Origin: Taibaiella sp.
GTDB taxonomy: Bacteria > Bacteroidota > Bacteroidia > Chitinophagales > Chitinophagaceae
Length of the DNA stretch: 64,000 nucleotides
Assembly (NCBI GenBank): GCA_019638495.1
Contig: JAHBTQ010000004.1
Location: 186,001 to 250,000, forward strand
Direction: 5' to 3'
Below, piece by piece: positions 37,615-47,135 of this stretch (positions within the stretch are counted from its first letter, which is position 1; every line of letters starts with the position of its first letter). A program made the position numbers and the translations under genes. The notes under the pieces were generated by a model. The model made no database searches. It worked only from the letters and a program-made list of their open reading frames with translations, and had not been told where the DNA came from.

Positions 37615-37643
37615 ACAAAAAATCCCCCGCAAATGCAGGGGAT
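37615..37643 (-). terminator. Rho-independent terminator after the TPR gene
   Basis: On the minus strand ATCCCCTGC, ATTT, GCGGGGGAT form a stem of nine pairs (one T-G) followed by a T-run, about 20 bp beyond the stop of the 37666-38364 gene. Confidence 0.8.
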
Positions 37644-37665
37644 CTATATTCAAATAATTGTTGGC

Positions 37666-38364
37666 TTAGTTAAGCTCACCCATCTTAGCGAGTTCCTTAT
37701 CCATATCCTTTGCCTGAAGGCTACGTGGATATTCATTTTTGATGCGCTCAAAAGCTGCTTTTGCATCGTTCGTGTTTCCTGCTGCCTGGTATGCAAGTCC
37801 CAGGTGATAGAGGTACATCGGCGTAATAAACGCGTCCTCTTTGTTTGACGTAGCTTTCTTGAAGCTTTCTATCGCCTTGGCATTATTACCCGACTCCATA
37901 TATGCCATGCCGAGTGCACCTTCTGCCTGGTGACCAAGTGTGGTGCCCTTTCCGTCAAACGACTCAAGCGCCTTGATGGCCTTCGGAAAATCTCCCATTT
38001 TCAGGTAACAAACACCTTCATAGTAGTGGGCAATGTTACCTGCAGGGGTGCCGCTATATTTTGTAGACAACTTTGAGAATCCCAGGTTTTTGCCGTCACC
38101 GTTCAGAGCCAGGTTAAGAGAGTCTGCCTGGAAATATAATGATGGCCAGTACATTGCTGCAGCTGCTTTCTCATCGTTGGGCTCTTTATACATTTTCGTG
38201 TATCCAAAATACCCTACTACAACAACCAGGAGTGCTGTTGTTACAGTGCTGATCGTCTTTTTACGCTTTTCGTAGAAAACCTGTACATTCTCAAGCGCGT
38301 TTGACTCGTCATATACTGTTTCTTCAGGAGCTGCGCCGGGTACGTTTCTTGCTGAATTTGCCAT
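37666..38364 (-). CDS. TPR-containing membrane-anchored protein
   Basis: A 232-residue protein with a cytosolic N-terminus (residues 1-40), one membrane helix (VTTALLVVVVGYFGYT) and a C-terminal part with four to five TPR units (AHYYEGVCYLKMGDFPKAIKALESF, GALGMAYMESGNNAKAIESFKKA, MYLYHLGLAYQAAGNTNDAKAAFERI). The layout resembles YfgM, an inner-membrane chaperone partner of the Sec translocon, but an orthologous role is not proven. It ends in a strong terminator. Upstream on the same strand is pdhA, 110 bp away. Confidence 0.8.
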   Translation of the reverse strand: MANSARNVPGAAPEETVYDESNALENVQVFYEKRKKTISTVTTALLVVVVGYFGYTKMYKEPNDEKAAAAMYWPSLYFQADSLNLALNGDGKNLGFSKLSTKYSGTPAGNIAHYYEGVCYLKMGDFPKAIKALESFDGKGTTLGHQAEGALGMAYMESGNNAKAIESFKKATSNKEDAFITPMYLYHLGLAYQAAGNTNDAKAAFERIKNEYPRSLQAKDMDKELAKMGELN

Positions 38365-38474
38365 ATCGATTTACTATTTCCACAAGGTCAGACCTTTGAT
38401 AAAGCCTGCCATAACGGGTTTTGATTAAGTGTTTTAAAAATTATTTTTTTCTAAACGAGGCCGCAAATTAGTAA

Positions 38475-39467
38475 TTAATCCGTTATGAATGGATATTCTG
38501 TATCTGCATAAATATCTTTATACAGTTCGCTATCATCCGGCCATGGACTCTCTTCAGCAAATTGTACCGCATCGTCTACCTCCATTTTCACTTTTTCGTT
38601 GATCTGCTCTATCTGCTCTTCGGTAGCGTATCCGTTATCCATTATCACTTTCAGCACCTGGTTTATCGGATCTTTCTCCTTGTATTCTTCCAGCTCTTCC
38701 TTGGTGCGATATTTGGCCGGGTCGCTCATAGAGTGACCGCGATAACGATAGGTCTTTACTTCCAGGAAGGTAGGGCCTCCGCCCTCGCGTGCCCTGCGCA
38801 CTGCGCGTTCTATAGCTTTATGAACCTCTTCGCAGCTCATTCCATCTACACTGTCGCCCGGCATGCCGTATGCATCAGCCAGTGGGTAAATGTCCGTCAT
38901 ACGAGCAGTGCGCTCTATTGAGGTACCCATTGCGTAGTAGTTATTTTCGCAAATAAACACTACAGGTAGCTGCCACAATACTGCCATATTAAATGTCTCG
39001 TGCAGCAATCCCTGGCGGGCAGCACCATCACCAAACATACAAATAGTAGCGCGGTCGGTATTCTGATATTGCTCAGCGAAGGCAATGCCTGCTCCCAGCC
39101 CTATCTGACCGCCCACAATACCGTGGCCACCAAAAAAGCGCTTCTCTTTAGAGAAAAAGTGCATACTTCCGCCCTTTCCTTTTGTGCAGCCCGTAGCCTT
39201 GCCATACAGCTCAGCCATGCACTCACGCGCACTAATGCCTTTTGCTATCGCCAGGCCATGGTCACGATACGCTGTGATCATGTTGTCGTCAGGCCTCAGA
39301 GCACTCATCATGCCTGCGGCTACCGCCTCTTGTCCTATGTATAGATGACAAAAGCCCCTTATCTTCTGCATACCATAGAGCTGACCGGCCTTTTCCTCGA
39401 ACTTGCGAAGCAAAAGCATCATCTCATACCAGTACAGGTAGGTGTCTTTATCAAAAGTAGTCTGCAC
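38475..39467 (-). CDS. pdhA: Pyruvate dehydrogenase E1 component, alpha subunit
   Basis: A 330-residue thiamine-diphosphate enzyme subunit. The ThDP/Mg motif runs from GDGAARQG to NN (CMFGDGAARQGLLHETFNMA ... ENNYYAMGT, about residues 145-178). The phosphorylation-loop region YRYRGHSMSDPAKYR is conserved, as are the N-terminal RKFEEKAGQLYGMQKIRGFCHLYIGQEA and GKGGSMHFF. It decarboxylates pyruvate and acetylates the E2 lipoyl group together with a beta subunit. No pdhB or E2 gene is adjacent here, so the complex is encoded in pieces. Length is normal for E1 alpha. Confidence 0.95.
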   Translation of the reverse strand: MQTTFDKDTYLYWYEMMLLLRKFEEKAGQLYGMQKIRGFCHLYIGQEAVAAGMMSALRPDDNMITAYRDHGLAIAKGISARECMAELYGKATGCTKGKGGSMHFFSKEKRFFGGHGIVGGQIGLGAGIAFAEQYQNTDRATICMFGDGAARQGLLHETFNMAVLWQLPVVFICENNYYAMGTSIERTARMTDIYPLADAYGMPGDSVDGMSCEEVHKAIERAVRRAREGGGPTFLEVKTYRYRGHSMSDPAKYRTKEELEEYKEKDPINQVLKVIMDNGYATEEQIEQINEKVKMEVDDAVQFAEESPWPDDSELYKDIYADTEYPFITD

Positions 39468-39624
39468 TATTTTTAAATTTGTGCGAATTTATACAATTTT
39501 ATCGTTCCGCAAGGTTGCACCGGTGTGTTCAGCCTAAATAAAGACGCCTATTTTCCCACCTGTCACACACATAACACTATTAGCCATTCAAGCACTTCTC
39601 CCGGCATTCTTCGTTAGGGTAAAT

Positions 39625-39632
39625 TAACTTTG
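39625..39632 (+). promoter_or_regulatory. -7 box immediately before recF
   Basis: TAACTTTG ends 7 nt before the TTG start codon of recF, predicting a leaderless or nearly leaderless transcript. The TAA in the box is also the in-frame stop that excludes earlier starts. Confidence 0.5.
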
Positions 39633-39639
39633 GACCCGA

Positions 39640-40716
39640 TTGAGAGCGCTTCGCGATATATCCCTGATACAGTTTAGGAACTACAGCTCCGGCAACTTCT
39701 CTTTCCCGGCCAGAATTACCTGTATCACAGGCCCCAATGGAAGCGGAAAGACAAACCTGCTGGATGCCGTTTATTACCTGTGCTATACCAAAAGCTACTT
39801 CAGTGCGTACCAGCAGCATGCTGCTAAGGCCGGCACAGATGGGTTTCGCATTATTGGCACTTTTGAAAACGACGACGACAAAGAACTTATCAGCTGCAGG
39901 TGGCAGGCAGGAAAAAAAGAGATACAAAAGAACGGTGTTGATTATGAGCGTGTTACGGACCATATCGGCAGTTGGTCGGCCGTCATGATAGCACCCGACG
40001 ACACGGAACTAATAAATGAGCACAGTGAGCTCCGCCGAAAGTGGATGGACAGTATTCTGGGCCAGGCCGACCGAACCTATCTCGAAAAGTTAATGAGGTA
40101 CCAGAGGCTGCTTCAGCAACGAAACGCCTGGCTGAAACAGCAGGCGTTTAAACCAGCTGCCAACTACATAGAACTAGACCACTACAATGCCTGCCTTGCA
40201 GAGGATGGCACCTATATTTACGAGCAGAGAAAGCTATTCCTGGAGCGATTCCTGCCACTTCTTCAGGACTTCTACCATCGCATTTCCGGGGGAAATGAGC
40301 CCGTGCTCGTCACCTACAACTCCGACCTGGCCACAAAACCTTTGGCCACCTGGCTACACCAGGGCCTGGAATATGACCTGCGCTATCAGCGCACACTTCG
40401 CGGCGTGCACAAAGACGACTGGGAATTTATGCTAAACGGCATGGCGCTTAAGCAGTTCGGCTCGCAGGGGCAAAAGAAAAGCTACTTGTTCGCTCTGAAA
40501 TTGGCACAATATGCCTGGCTGGCGGAAATAACAGCTCACAAACCCATCCTGCTGCTCGATGACATCTTTGAGAAACTGGACCAATCCCGGATGGAAGCGC
40601 TGCTACGCATCATTTGCAGCACCGAAATAGGTCAGGTACTGCTTACGGATACACATTACGAACGTATAAAGCAGGCATTTGGTGACGGCTCAGAAATAAA
40701 CTTCATAGCACTTTAA
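39640..40716 (+). CDS. recF: DNA replication and repair protein RecF
   Basis: A 358-residue SMC-like ATPase that helps load RecA at gaps. LRDISLIQFRNYSSGNFSF is the RecF start, Walker A GPNGSGKT is at residues 31-38, the ABC-type signature lies in KQFGSQGQKKS, and Walker B in ILLLDDIFEKLD with VLLTDTHYERI after it. The start must be TTG at 39640: an in-frame TAA lies at 39625 and the first ATG codon is far inside the ATPase domain. The end shares 4 bp with the convergent desaturase gene. Confidence 0.93.
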   Translation: MRALRDISLIQFRNYSSGNFSFPARITCITGPNGSGKTNLLDAVYYLCYTKSYFSAYQQHAAKAGTDGFRIIGTFENDDDKELISCRWQAGKKEIQKNGVDYERVTDHIGSWSAVMIAPDDTELINEHSELRRKWMDSILGQADRTYLEKLMRYQRLLQQRNAWLKQQAFKPAANYIELDHYNACLAEDGTYIYEQRKLFLERFLPLLQDFYHRISGGNEPVLVTYNSDLATKPLATWLHQGLEYDLRYQRTLRGVHKDDWEFMLNGMALKQFGSQGQKKSYLFALKLAQYAWLAEITAHKPILLLDDIFEKLDQSRMEALLRIICSTEIGQVLLTDTHYERIKQAFGDGSEINFIAL

Positions 40717-41696
40717 GCCATCTTCATCTCATCAAAGCCTATCATCCTGTTCTGGTCTGCATCCCACACCTTAAGGCGCAGACAGGCTACTATATCCGAA
40801 GGCTTGAGCGTGGTCACCTTGGCCGTCTGCAGTTCAGGAATGGCCGCCATTGCTTCCGGCAGCCGGTAGAACGGAATTTTAGAATTAAGGTGATGAATGT
40901 GATGAAATCCAATGTTTGCTGTTACCCACTGCATAAATGGGTTCAGATCCATAAAGCTCGACGACTCCAGTGCTGCATGGGTATAGGTCCAGTCAGCATT
41001 CCTCTTAAACGTTACACCGGGAAAATTGTGCTGCGCGTAGAAAAGGTATGCACCAAGCATATGAGAAAGGAAGAAAGGCAGGAAAAACGTGAGGAACCAT
41101 GTGAGCCAGCCAAACTTAAAAAAGAGGAAAATGGCAATAGTGTAATGCAGTATCAGCACTGCCAGTGAATCCCAGTGCCTGCGGGGACTGCTCAGGAATG
41201 ACTGCACACACATTCCATACATAAACGTGGTAAAGTAGGCAAAGAACATATTGATAGGATGCCTTACCGCCAGGTAGCCGAAACGCTCCATCTTCGAGGC
41301 TTCCATAAACTTCTGACGCGTCATTATGGGGTACGACCCTATACTCGCACTGAACAACTTCGCATTATGCGCATGGTGGTGATCATGAGAGCGTTTCCAG
41401 ATATTCGGCGGCGTGATCATGTAAATTCCAAACACTGTAAATAGCGCGTCTGCCGCTTTGGATCCGCGTAAGATGGTATGGTGCTGATAATCGTGAAATA
41501 TTATAAACACACGGGAAAGCATCAATGCGGCAGCAACGCTGCACAATATTCTCAACGCCAGGTGATCAAACAACATGGTACCGGCAATAGACCCGATCAA
41601 AAGCAAAAAAGAAGTAATTGTGTAATACCAACTTTTCCACCGCACCTCCTTTGCAAATGGTTTTGTTGCCAGTATTAACTCTTTACCTGTAAGCAT
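40713..41696 (-). CDS. Membrane fatty acid desaturase
   Basis: A 327-residue integral membrane di-iron enzyme from ATG 41696 (an upstream TTG at 41702 lies within the promoter box). The three histidine boxes are visible: HDYQHH (about residue 68), HDHHHAHN (about residue 103) and HHIHHL (about residue 265). Four to six membrane helices lie between them. It should introduce a double bond into acyl chains; position and substrate (lipid or other) cannot be read. Last of a probable metH-PAP2-desaturase run on this strand, though it has its own -7 box. Confidence 0.88.
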   Translation of the reverse strand: MLTGKELILATKPFAKEVRWKSWYYTITSFLLLIGSIAGTMLFDHLALRILCSVAAALMLSRVFIIFHDYQHHTILRGSKAADALFTVFGIYMITPPNIWKRSHDHHHAHNAKLFSASIGSYPIMTRQKFMEASKMERFGYLAVRHPINMFFAYFTTFMYGMCVQSFLSSPRRHWDSLAVLILHYTIAIFLFFKFGWLTWFLTFFLPFFLSHMLGAYLFYAQHNFPGVTFKRNADWTYTHAALESSSFMDLNPFMQWVTANIGFHHIHHLNSKIPFYRLPEAMAAIPELQTAKVTTLKPSDIVACLRLKVWDADQNRMIGFDEMKMA

Positions 41697-41699
41697 GCA

Positions 41700-41707
41700 C
41701 AAATTTA
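41700..41707 (-). promoter_or_regulatory. -7 box adjoining the desaturase start codon
   Basis: Minus strand TAAATTTG, followed by TGC and then the ATG at 41696: only 3 nt separate box and start. A leaderless transcript is predicted. Confidence 0.45.
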
Positions 41708-41772
41708 GATAAGAATATGAGAACTAAATGGTGAGTATAAGCAGTGAAATGTTAAGTGGGATATGTTTTTCG

Positions 41773-42474
41773 TCAGTTTGCGATGTAAAAATACGCTCCA
41801 ATTTGAGATATAATACCGATTATGTAACCGAGCCAGATATCTCCACGCTGATGTGCGCCCAAAATCAACCTGGCAGTACCTATTATTCCGGCCAGTACTA
41901 TAGCGATAAACAAGGGCACGATCATGTTAGCCGAATTGCTGAAAAGGAGTACCGTAATCACACCTATCACACCACCGGCGGCAGATGTATGCATACTGAC
42001 CCGCGTAAATATATTAGCAATGAATACCATGATAATTCCCCAGAAATTCCCCAGCATCAATATCTTCAACACTTGAGGAATGGCCCCTGCCATATTATTC
42101 AGCACATGGCTTATCCAGAAATAGAATATCATCGTAGCCATCAGCGGAATGGTACGCTCCCTCGCGGTAGGCATTTTATAACTACTTATAAAACCCAGCG
42201 GCTTCATCAATGCGATACTGAACAAGGGAAAGAATAAGGTAGACGTGGCAATACTCACCACAAGCAGCACCCATTGCTTTGTGGTCATTCCGGTAAATCC
42301 CGCCGGTGCTATCAACGACAACACCAGCGTCATGGCTACAGGCATAAAAACGGGGTGGCACACAAACGATACAAAGTGCGCAAATCCGCGCAGCACAGGA
42401 GACTGCGAGCCTGATTGAGGCAAGCTTGCAGCGGCATTGTTATTCATTTCTTCACTATTATTCATTCCAGTCAA
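41773..42474 (-). CDS. PAP2-like membrane phosphatase
   Basis: A 233-residue protein with six hydrophobic helices and a Ser/Gln/Asn-rich cytosolic start. The C-terminal motif RLILGAHQRGD fits the acid phosphatase PAP2 pattern RxxxxxHxxxD (about residues 203-213). SMHTSAAGG corresponds to the usual PSGH block, and KMPTARERTIP to the first K/R block. Lipid phosphate or undecaprenyl diphosphate hydrolysis is the family expectation, with divergence in the central motif. The ATG lies 12 bp after metH, so it is likely co-transcribed. Starts at 42474 or at ATG codon 4 (42465) are both possible. Confidence 0.75.
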   Translation of the reverse strand: MTGMNNSEEMNNNAAASLPQSGSQSPVLRGFAHFVSFVCHPVFMPVAMTLVLSLIAPAGFTGMTTKQWVLLVVSIATSTLFFPLFSIALMKPLGFISSYKMPTARERTIPLMATMIFYFWISHVLNNMAGAIPQVLKILMLGNFWGIIMVFIANIFTRVSMHTSAAGGVIGVITVLLFSNSANMIVPLFIAIVLAGIIGTARLILGAHQRGDIWLGYIIGIISQIGAYFYIAN

Positions 42475-42486
42475 TCTAAATGCCTG

Positions 42487-45189
42487 CTACTCTAATACCG
42501 GTGCCAGCCACCTGCCTATCTCGTCTATGCTCATTCCCTTGCGGTGTGCATAGTCGTGCAGTTGGTCTTCTCCTATCTTGTTAATTCCAAAGTATGTACT
42601 CTCCGGGTGACTGAAATACCAGCCACATACCGATGCCGCAGGATACATGGCCAGAGACTCAGTAAGTTCTATGCCTGCATTTTTACCCGCATCCAGCAGG
42701 TCAAACAACTTGTACTTCTCGGTGTGATCGGGACAGGCCGGGTAGCCTGGTGCCGGGCGAATACCCTGGTATTTTTCACGCACCAGGTCATCAACCGTTA
42801 TGCCCGCATCGTCTGTATATCCCCACAACTCTGTTCGCGTCTTCTTGTGCAGCACTTCAGCGAAAGCCTCTGCAAGCCTGTCTGCCAGCGCCTGCAGCAT
42901 TATCTTGCTGTAGTCGTCATGGTCATCCATGAAGCGTTTAATGTGCGGCTCCAACCCGTGAATGCTCACAGCAAATGCCCCCATATAGTCTTTGACATGA
43001 ATGTGCGGGTCAAACGGTCTGATAAAGTCTGCGAGCGAGAAGTTTGGTTGACCAGCTGCTTTCTTCACCTGCTGGCGCAGCATCTCCAGCGTTGCCAGCT
43101 CGCCCCCTTGTTCATTCTTCAACACTATGGTGTCTGGTGCTATTCGGTCTGCTTCCCAGAAGCCCGTCACACCACGCGCTGTCAGCCATTTCTCATTTAC
43201 TATCTTATCAAGCAATGCATTAGCATCGTTGAACAGTTTCGTGGCCTCCCCACCAACGGTCGCATCAGATAGAATTTCCGGGTACTTGCCCCTCATCTCC
43301 CAGGAGATGAAGAACGGCCCCCAATCTATATACTTCCGAATTTCTGACAGGTCATAGTTGTCGAAAACAGTAACACCCATCTTTGCCGGAACGGGTGGTG
43401 TATAACCCTCCCATTTTATGGCAACAGGATTTGCCTGAGCCTCAGCAATCGTTATGTATTGCTTTGCCGTTCTTTTGTTCTCAAAGTCCTCGCGGAGCTT
43501 ATTGTATTCAGCATCTATACCGGCCAGGAATCCGGGTTTCTGGTCTTTGTTCAGTAGATTCCCCGCTACTGTCACACTGCGGCTCGCATCCAGTACGTGT
43601 ACAACGCCATTGTCATACTGCTGCGCAATTTTGACAGCAGTGTGCATGCGGCTTGTTGTTGCGCCACCTATCAGCAACGGCTGCTTCATGCCCCTGCGCT
43701 TCATTTCCTTGGCCACATGCACCATCTCATCAAGTGAAGGCGTAATAAGTCCACTAAGACCAATTATGTCTACGTTCTCCTTTTGTGCAGTATCCAGAAT
43801 TTTATCTGCCGGCACCATCACACCTAAGTCTATGATGTCATAGCCATTACAGCCCAGTACCACACCCACTATGTTCTTACCAATATCGTGCACGTCACCC
43901 TTCACCGTAGCCATGAGTATGCGGGCTGCACCAGCCTGCTCTTCTGCACCCTCATTGGCCAGTCTGCGACGCTCCTTCTCAGCTTCAATGAAAGGGAAAA
44001 GGTAGGCCACACTCTTCTTCATCACGCGCGCACTCTTCACCACCTGCGGCAGGAACATCTTGCCACTGCCAAACAGGTCGCCCACCACATTCATACCATC
44101 CATCAGCGGCCCTTCTATCACGTCCAGCGGCTTCGGATACTTTAGTCTTGCCTCCTCAGTGTCTGCATCTATGTAGTCGGTCACGCCATTCACCAGTGCA
44201 TGCTTCAGACGCTCCTCCACCGGGGTAGCGCGCCACGCATCATCCTTCTTCTCTTCCTTGCCCTTTGCCTTCACTGTTTCAGCAAACGTCACCAGCTTTT
44301 CAGTGGCATCGGGGTGCCTGTTCAGCACCACATCTTCGCACAGCTCCCGAAGCTTGGGCTCTATTTCGTCATACACTACCAGGGCACCGGCATTCACTAT
44401 ACCCATGTCCATGCCCGCCTTAATGGCGTAATACAGGAACACGCTGTGCATTGCTTCGCGCACTACATCATTGCCTCTGAATGAAAACGAGATGTTGCTG
44501 ACACCGCCGCTTATTCGGGTGAGCGGCATTTTCTGTTTTATGATTCGCGTAGCCTCAATAAAGTCTACACCATAATTATTGTGCTCTTCTATCCCAGTAG
44601 CGATAGCAAAAATATTCGGGTCAAAGATGATATCCTGCGGATGGTAGCCCACCTTCTGCGTCAATATATCATAGGCGCGCTGGCAGATATCTACCCTGCG
44701 CTCCAGTGTATCAGCCTGTCCATTTTCGTCAAATGCCATTACGATCACCGAAGCACCATAGCTCAGGCATATCTCAGCCTGCTCTACAAATTTCTCCTCA
44801 CCTTCTTTCAGCGATATGGAATTTACTATGCACTTTCCCTGTATGCACTTGAGTCCTGCTTCTATAATGGCAAACTTCGACGAGTCCAGCATTATCGGGA
44901 TTTTCGCTATGTCCGGCTCAGCCTGCAGCAGATTCACGTATGTGGTCATTGCCTGCACGCCATCCAGCAGCGCATCATCCATGTTTATGTCCAGCACCTG
45001 CGCGCCGTTTTCCACCTGCTGGCGGGCCACAGACAGCGCCTCCTCATACTTATTCTCCCTTATTAACCTGGCAAACTTCTTTGAACCGGTAACGTTGGTA
45101 CGCTCCCCTACGTTCAGAAAATTGGTCTCAGGCCTCACCACCAGGGGCTCCAGGCCACTTAACCTTAAATACGGTTTTATTACGGACAT
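42487..45189 (-). CDS. metH: Cobalamin-dependent methionine synthase lacking the homocysteine domain
   Basis: A 900-residue protein corresponding to the last three modules of E. coli MetH (1227 residues). These are the methyl-THF pterin-binding barrel ([20 protein letters not shown] at the start, [13 protein letters not shown]), the B12 module with DxHxxG as DVHDIGKN at about residue 430, and the AdoMet reactivation module with [15 protein letters not shown] near residue 820 and [12 protein letters not shown] near the end. The N-terminal homocysteine/zinc barrel (about 330 residues with the GGCC motif) is absent and not encoded next door. A separate homocysteine-methyltransferase polypeptide elsewhere would be needed. 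A TACCTTTG box lies upstream at 45213-45220. Confidence 0.95.
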   Translation of the reverse strand: MSVIKPYLRLSGLEPLVVRPETNFLNVGERTNVTGSKKFARLIRENKYEEALSVARQQVENGAQVLDINMDDALLDGVQAMTTYVNLLQAEPDIAKIPIMLDSSKFAIIEAGLKCIQGKCIVNSISLKEGEEKFVEQAEICLSYGASVIVMAFDENGQADTLERRVDICQRAYDILTQKVGYHPQDIIFDPNIFAIATGIEEHNNYGVDFIEATRIIKQKMPLTRISGGVSNISFSFRGNDVVREAMHSVFLYYAIKAGMDMGIVNAGALVVYDEIEPKLRELCEDVVLNRHPDATEKLVTFAETVKAKGKEEKKDDAWRATPVEERLKHALVNGVTDYIDADTEEARLKYPKPLDVIEGPLMDGMNVVGDLFGSGKMFLPQVVKSARVMKKSVAYLFPFIEAEKERRRLANEGAEEQAGAARILMATVKGDVHDIGKNIVGVVLGCNGYDIIDLGVMVPADKILDTAQKENVDIIGLSGLITPSLDEMVHVAKEMKRRGMKQPLLIGGATTSRMHTAVKIAQQYDNGVVHVLDASRSVTVAGNLLNKDQKPGFLAGIDAEYNKLREDFENKRTAKQYITIAEAQANPVAIKWEGYTPPVPAKMGVTVFDNYDLSEIRKYIDWGPFFISWEMRGKYPEILSDATVGGEATKLFNDANALLDKIVNEKWLTARGVTGFWEADRIAPDTIVLKNEQGGELATLEMLRQQVKKAAGQPNFSLADFIRPFDPHIHVKDYMGAFAVSIHGLEPHIKRFMDDHDDYSKIMLQALADRLAEAFAEVLHKKTRTELWGYTDDAGITVDDLVREKYQGIRPAPGYPACPDHTEKYKLFDLLDAGKNAGIELTESLAMYPAASVCGWYFSHPESTYFGINKIGEDQLHDYAHRKGMSIDEIGRWLAPVLE

Positions 45190-45212
45190 TCTTAATATTC
45201 TATAAAGCCGTG

Positions 45213-45220
45213 CAAAGGTA
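45213..45220 (-). promoter_or_regulatory. -7 box for metH
   Basis: Minus strand TACCTTTG, 23 nt before the metH ATG. No cobalamin-riboswitch consensus was seen in the short leader. Confidence 0.4.
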
Positions 45221-45290
45221 GTCTATTAGGGTTAGAAATGCCCTCTATCTGTTGCGTGTGTATATCTATATTTCGTTTACTTTGCGACGT

Positions 45291-45659
45291 ATGAAGGCTG
45301 TATCAACTATCTTTCTGCTACTTATCTCCAATGCATTCATGACGGTTGCCTGGTATGGCCATCTGAAGTTCAAAGACATACAGTGGATGAAGAACCCCGG
45401 ACTCGTCACCGTAATACTGTTGAGCTGGGGAATGGCATTCTTCGAATATGTCTTTCAGGTACCGGCAAATCGCATAGGATTTAAAGAAAACGGCGGACCG
45501 TTTAGCCTTGTGCAGCTCAAGACCATACAAGAGGCAATAACGCTAACGGTATTCATGGTATTCTCGGCAATAGTGTTCAAACAGCGATTTGAATGGAACC
45601 ATATAGTGGGCTTCCTGCTCATCATACTTGCCGTTTATGTGATATTTAAAAAGTGGTAA
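45291..45659 (+). CDS. DMT-superfamily small membrane protein (DUF486)
   Basis: A 122-residue protein with four hydrophobic helices, matching DUF486: LLLISNAFMTVAWYGHLKF, LLSWGMAFFEYVFQVPANRIGF, FSLVQLKTIQEAITL and IVGFLLIILAVYVIFKKW. This family resembles half-size drug/metabolite transporters, but substrates are unknown. The ATG at 45291 is preferred over 45252, as the extra residues carry no membrane or signal character. TACTTTG, one base short of a consensus -7 box, ends 6 nt before the ATG. Confidence 0.85.
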   Translation: MKAVSTIFLLLISNAFMTVAWYGHLKFKDIQWMKNPGLVTVILLSWGMAFFEYVFQVPANRIGFKENGGPFSLVQLKTIQEAITLTVFMVFSAIVFKQRFEWNHIVGFLLIILAVYVIFKKW

Positions 45660-45717
45660 AAAAACTATACAAAAGTTAAAATATAACGCTCCATACCCTT
45701 ACGCCTCCCAAATCGAC

Positions 45718-45725
45718 TAAATTTG
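45718..45725 (+). promoter_or_regulatory. -7 box for the SurA-like gene
   Basis: TAAATTTG matches TAnnTTTG and lies 31 nt before the ATG at 45757. No good -33 element. Confidence 0.4.
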
Positions 45726-45756
45726 TCGGCACGCTTACAGTTTACACTTTTTCTAA

Positions 45757-47130
45757 ATGAATCTCATCAAGCCTCTTCTATTATCGTTCTTTGCCCTTAC
45801 TTCTATAGCTTCATCAGCGCGTGCGCAGAGGAGCCTGGACAAGATCGTTGCCATCATTGGCCGCAACCGCATCATTCTGCAAAGCGAGGTAGAAGGGCAG
45901 ATCGCACAGACTATATCCCAGGATCCTACCTTGGATAGCGGCCGTGCCCGCTGCTCATCGCTGCAGCAGATGATAGCGCAGAAGATGATGATGGAACAGG
46001 CAGACCGGGACAGTATCTCCGTAGGCGACGAAGATGTAGAAGGCCAGCTCGATAACCGTATCCGCTACTTCACCTCCGTCTATGGTTCGCGCGAGAAACT
46101 GGAGCAAGTATCCGGTAAAACGATTTACCAGCTTAAAGACGACTACCGCGATGTCATTCGCGAGCAGATGATGGCCCAGAAAGTAGTGGAGAAGGTATTT
46201 GAAAACGTAAAGATCACCCCTTCAGAAGTCGAAGAGTTTTACAGCAAAATACCTAAGGATAGCCTTCCCTTCTTTCCGGCAGCGGTAGAAGTGGGCCAGA
46301 TCGTCATAGACCCACCTGTAAGCCAGGAAATGCTGGATCACGCGCATAACACCCTCGAGGAAATCCGCAATAAGATCATTGAGGGCCGGATGACGTTCGA
46401 AGCTGCCGCCACCTTTTACAGCCAGGACCCCGGCACACGCGACCAGGGTGGCTATATGGGCGACGTGCCCCGTACCGGCATGATGGTGGAAGCCTTCAGC
46501 ACCGCAGCATTCAAGCTGCAGAATGGCGAAATTTCGCCTATCGTGAAAACGCAATTCGGCTATCACATCATTCAGATGGTAAGCCGCAGGGGCGATGTGG
46601 CAGACATGAGACACATCCTCATCAAACCCGCAGTAACTACAAGTGACTACAATACCGCCATTCACAAACTGGACAGTGTGCGTAACCTGCTTGTAGATGG
46701 TAAAATGAGCTTCTCTGAAGCCGTAGGTAAATTCTCTACCGACGAAGGTGCGAAACGTACCGGCGGCATGATCACAGACCCGCAGACCGGCGCAATGGAC
46801 CTGGACATCACCAAGCTGGACCCGGTAATGGTACTGCTCCTCGACACACTGCAGCCAGGCGGCTATTCTGCGCCTCATGTGTTTGTCACAGACCGTCAAG
46901 AGCGCTCCTGCCGCATAGTGTACCTGCGCAGCCGCACTGCTCCACACAAGGCCAACCTGAAAGATGACTACGGCAAGATCCAGAGTGTGGCGTTGGAGCA
47001 GAAAAAGCAGCAGAAGATCCAGGAGTGGGTTACTGCCAAAGTACCGACTTTCTACTTGTGGATAGCACCGGAATACCGCGATTGCAGGGAGATGAAAGAT
47101 TGGGTAACTGCCGGCACAGCGGGCAATTAG
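45757..47130 (+). CDS. surA: SurA-like periplasmic peptidyl-prolyl isomerase
   Basis: A 457-residue protein with signal peptide (LLLSFFALTSIASSARAQ). A SurA_N chaperone region follows (LDKIVAIIGRNRIILQSEVEGQI, LQQMIAQKMMMEQA). Two parvulin domains come next, at about residues 175-275 (VGQIVIDPP, FEAAATFYSQDPGTRDQGGYMGDVPRTGM, VKTQFGYHIIQMVSRRG) and 285-385 (MRHILIKP, FSEAVGKFSTDEGAKRTGGMI). It escorts outer-membrane proteins to the Bam complex. The domain order equals SurA and argues against PpiD, which is membrane-anchored. Confidence 0.9.
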   Translation: MNLIKPLLLSFFALTSIASSARAQRSLDKIVAIIGRNRIILQSEVEGQIAQTISQDPTLDSGRARCSSLQQMIAQKMMMEQADRDSISVGDEDVEGQLDNRIRYFTSVYGSREKLEQVSGKTIYQLKDDYRDVIREQMMAQKVVEKVFENVKITPSEVEEFYSKIPKDSLPFFPAAVEVGQIVIDPPVSQEMLDHAHNTLEEIRNKIIEGRMTFEAAATFYSQDPGTRDQGGYMGDVPRTGMMVEAFSTAAFKLQNGEISPIVKTQFGYHIIQMVSRRGDVADMRHILIKPAVTTSDYNTAIHKLDSVRNLLVDGKMSFSEAVGKFSTDEGAKRTGGMITDPQTGAMDLDITKLDPVMVLLLDTLQPGGYSAPHVFVTDRQERSCRIVYLRSRTAPHKANLKDDYGKIQSVALEQKKQQKIQEWVTAKVPTFYLWIAPEYRDCREMKDWVTAGTAGN

Positions 47131-47135
47131 TCGTG

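Noticed and set aside
45190..45290. Cobalamin riboswitch before metH
   Set aside because: The leader is too short and lacks the B12-box consensus.
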